The notes beneath the pieces were generated by a model that had not been told where the DNA came from, did not search any database, and was given only the letters and a program-made list of their open reading frames with translations. A stretch of DNA of 64,000 nucleotides from Notospermus geniculatus (Eukaryota > Nemertea > Pilidiophora > Heteronemertea > Lineidae), in contig NMRB01000316.1 of NCBI GenBank assembly GCA_002633025.1, forward strand, positions 275,628 to 339,627, in the 5' to 3' direction. Position numbers and translations under genes: made by a program. This document shows positions 62,354 through 64,000 of the stretch, one piece after another (the first letter of the stretch is position 1; every line of letters starts with the position of its first letter).

Positions 62354-63210
62354 TTCTATCTACAATTTCTTCATCTGGATGTGGTGTGGCCGGAATTGGT
62401 GTCAGCATGCCAACGATAGTAGTTGTTCCAATCCAGCCCTACCCAGTCCTGAGCACTCCCATTGAGAATTTGCGTATTCCCATTAAACAAATCACGAGAA
62501 AGACGCAACAATTTGTATGCAAATTGTGCCAAAAGTCGTTTCAGACAGCTTCCAGTCTCGGTGGACATCAACGGGTTCATTCTCCCAGAGTGGGAAAAAA
62601 ACAGAAAGAACAACAGGTTCATTTACCCAGAGTGGAAAAAAAACAAAAAGTGCCAAGTTCAAAATTCAAATGTGATGAGTGTGGAAGGGGATTTCCCAGC
62701 TGTCGCAGTCTAAATGAGCACATGAATATGCCCACCGAGGAGGGACCATTTAAATGTGACGCATGTGATAAGTCATATACGCATCACTCTGGGCTCCAAA
62801 GACATAAACTCATGCACGACGTGTACGAAAAACCATTCAGGTGTGACGAATGTGATAAATCATTTAAAGAAATAAGAACTTATAAGATGCATAAACTGCA
62901 ACATCACCAACCCGAGAATGACAAGCCATTCAAATGTGACATCTGCGAGAAGAGGTTTACAAGAAGCACAACTCTTAAAGTCCATAAAGTTCTCCACATG
63001 GACGAGAGGCCATTTAAGTGTGACGTATGTGAAAAAACATTTCAAGTAGCTTCAGGACTAAAACATCATAAAATGGTCCACATGCCCATGATTGACTGGC
63101 CGCATCAGTGTGACCAATGCGGTAAGAGATTTTACCATAGGAAAGGTCTTCAGAAGCATAGAAACAGACATTTAAGGAGAGACCGTACAAATGAGGCCAC
63201 ACCAGTGTGA
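62354..63210 (+). CDS. C2H2 zinc-finger exon, seven fingers, one degenerate
   Basis: The exon opens after ATTTTCAG at 62353 with a phase-1 start and runs open for 285 codons to TGA. There is no suitable early ATG (the first is at 62419), so it is probably a terminal exon rather than a stand-alone gene. Fingers begin FVCKLC, FKCDEC, FKCDAC, FRCDEC, FKCDIC, FKCDVC and HQCDQC. Six have complete C-x2-C-x12-H-x3-4-H ligands; finger 2 lacks its second His (EHMNMP). Linkers are short KP/RP types. Two plausible partners are the THAP exon at 57448-57565, which ends in the matching phase, or an unseen upstream exon. Confidence 0.7.
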
Positions 63211-63365
63211 TGGGGTATCAAAAGCCAAGCAGTCCCTATGGCCACAAATCTGTTCATGCCAGGGAAGAGTTGATACAATACTTCACTCTGAAGAAAGACG
63301 ATTTAAATGTGAAGAGTTGGTAGAACTTTTAAGAGGAAGAAAGCTCAATCTCACCAGCGTGTGAG
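63211..63365 (+). pseudogene. decayed zinc-finger remnant
   Basis: Directly after the stop, shifted frames still show finger-like pieces: HTSV-type text and SEERRFKCEE, which resembles a linker plus the first Cys of another finger. Stops and frame changes break it. The array was probably longer in the past. Confidence 0.5.
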
Positions 63366-63372
63366 TCACTCG

Positions 63373-63870
63373 GTTCCAGTGTACATGAAGTTGGAGTGTA
63401 GAAGTTAAGCTGTTCAGTGTCAGTGTATGAGGATGAAGGATTAAGGATGGATCTGCTTTGGTTTTGTTGCAGCTACGAGTGTTGAAGTGGGGCTGGCAGC
63501 AACAAAAGTCAAATATTTTCACTTCTTTGGAGATGTCCAGGATGATAGCTGATATTCCCGCCACAGTTGAAGCTGGACCTAGTACAGCTACAGCCATTTC
63601 AATTCTTCAAACGGGGAAGGGGTTGTTCTGCGTGAACAGGGAAGTGCTCAAAAACTTTGATGCTTTTGATTAACCTCGTGACCAAGTGTTTTTTGATAAT
63701 ATCAAAGAACAGCTCTAACTATTGGAGACTGGTTTTGCTTGTTGCAGTGGAGTGTCTATTGATGAATACAAGGCAAAGCAAACTTGTTCCAGTCTTTACG
63801 AAAAACTCCTAACTGTCTGGAGAAGGAGTCTACCTCCAGCTGCTTGCGAGCAAAGTTGTGTTTTAATAGG
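63373..63870 (+). pseudogene. decayed duplicate of the THAP gene's terminal exon (58885-59795)
   Basis: Both the intron flank (from GTTCCAGTGTACATGAAG) and the exon text are shared with 58792 onward. In this copy about 80 nt after the acceptor are missing, the frame resumes at LRVLKWGWQ, and SRMIADIP, ISILQTGKG and FDAFD follow. FDAFD is ended by TAA at 63671. Further pieces (GVSIDEYK) occur in a different frame. Truncation, stop and frameshift mark it as non-functional for the full module. Confidence 0.75.
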
Positions 63871-64000
63871 AGCTGTCAGCGAGTTGACCACTAGGTGTCA
63901 CTAGGGCCCAATTCAATGCATCTAGCGGACCCAGTCATTATCGATCGAGCAGCGATCATAATAGATTTCTTGTACATTTGGTCCGCTAAGACTGTGCTGC

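Overview
The window is eukaryotic nuclear DNA from an animal, most likely a marine invertebrate. Genes are split by canonical GT-AG introns, the DOT1L and KAT14 proteins are close to their vertebrate counterparts, and the space between exons is full of short inverted-repeat DNA transposons, tRNA-derived SINEs and minisatellites. A TAGGCCTA-type palindrome is scattered throughout. I cannot name the species; an echinoderm, hemichordate, lancelet or similar animal would fit. This last point is inference.

Layout. 1-3.6 kb has no convincing gene but holds a TA-flanked inverted-repeat transposon. 3.66-29.34 kb (+) is a histone H3-K79 methyltransferase gene of the DOT1L family. I could assemble 20 coding exons in frame, about 956 codons, with the full SAM-binding catalytic domain. 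One catalytic-domain exon exists twice in tandem (11a, 11b); the phases force use of exactly one. 29.3-44.2 kb is mostly repeats with one possible two-exon unknown gene at 41.3-41.8 kb. 44.19-51.84 kb (-) is a KAT14/CSRP2BP (ATAC-complex acetyltransferase subunit) gene. It has 14 coding exons that join in frame to 751 residues, with a PHD-type finger at the N-terminus and a GNAT fold at the C-terminus. 54.0-59.8 kb (+) is a gene with two THAP zinc-finger domains and a linker rich in SUMO-type KxE motifs, followed by an unrecognised C-terminal module. Two further candidate terminal exons in the same phase lie downstream: a basic-protein exon at 61.2 kb and a C2H2 zinc-finger exon at 62.4 kb. 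A decayed copy of the first terminal exon closes the window.

The recognisable genes all concern chromatin and transcription: an H3K79 methyltransferase, a subunit of a histone acetyltransferase complex, and THAP/zinc-finger DNA-binding proteins. There is no operon-like logic; the genes are independent transcription units, with KAT14 and the THAP gene divergent.

Assembly caution. Single-N joins at 21805, 49016 and 53782 are each flanked by near-identical direct copies of local sequence, the pattern expected when two allelic contigs are both kept. The KAT14 exon 4/5 duplication is best read this way. A 419-base gap (54665-55083) lies inside the THAP gene, and a further N sits in the last DOT1L exon (29312).
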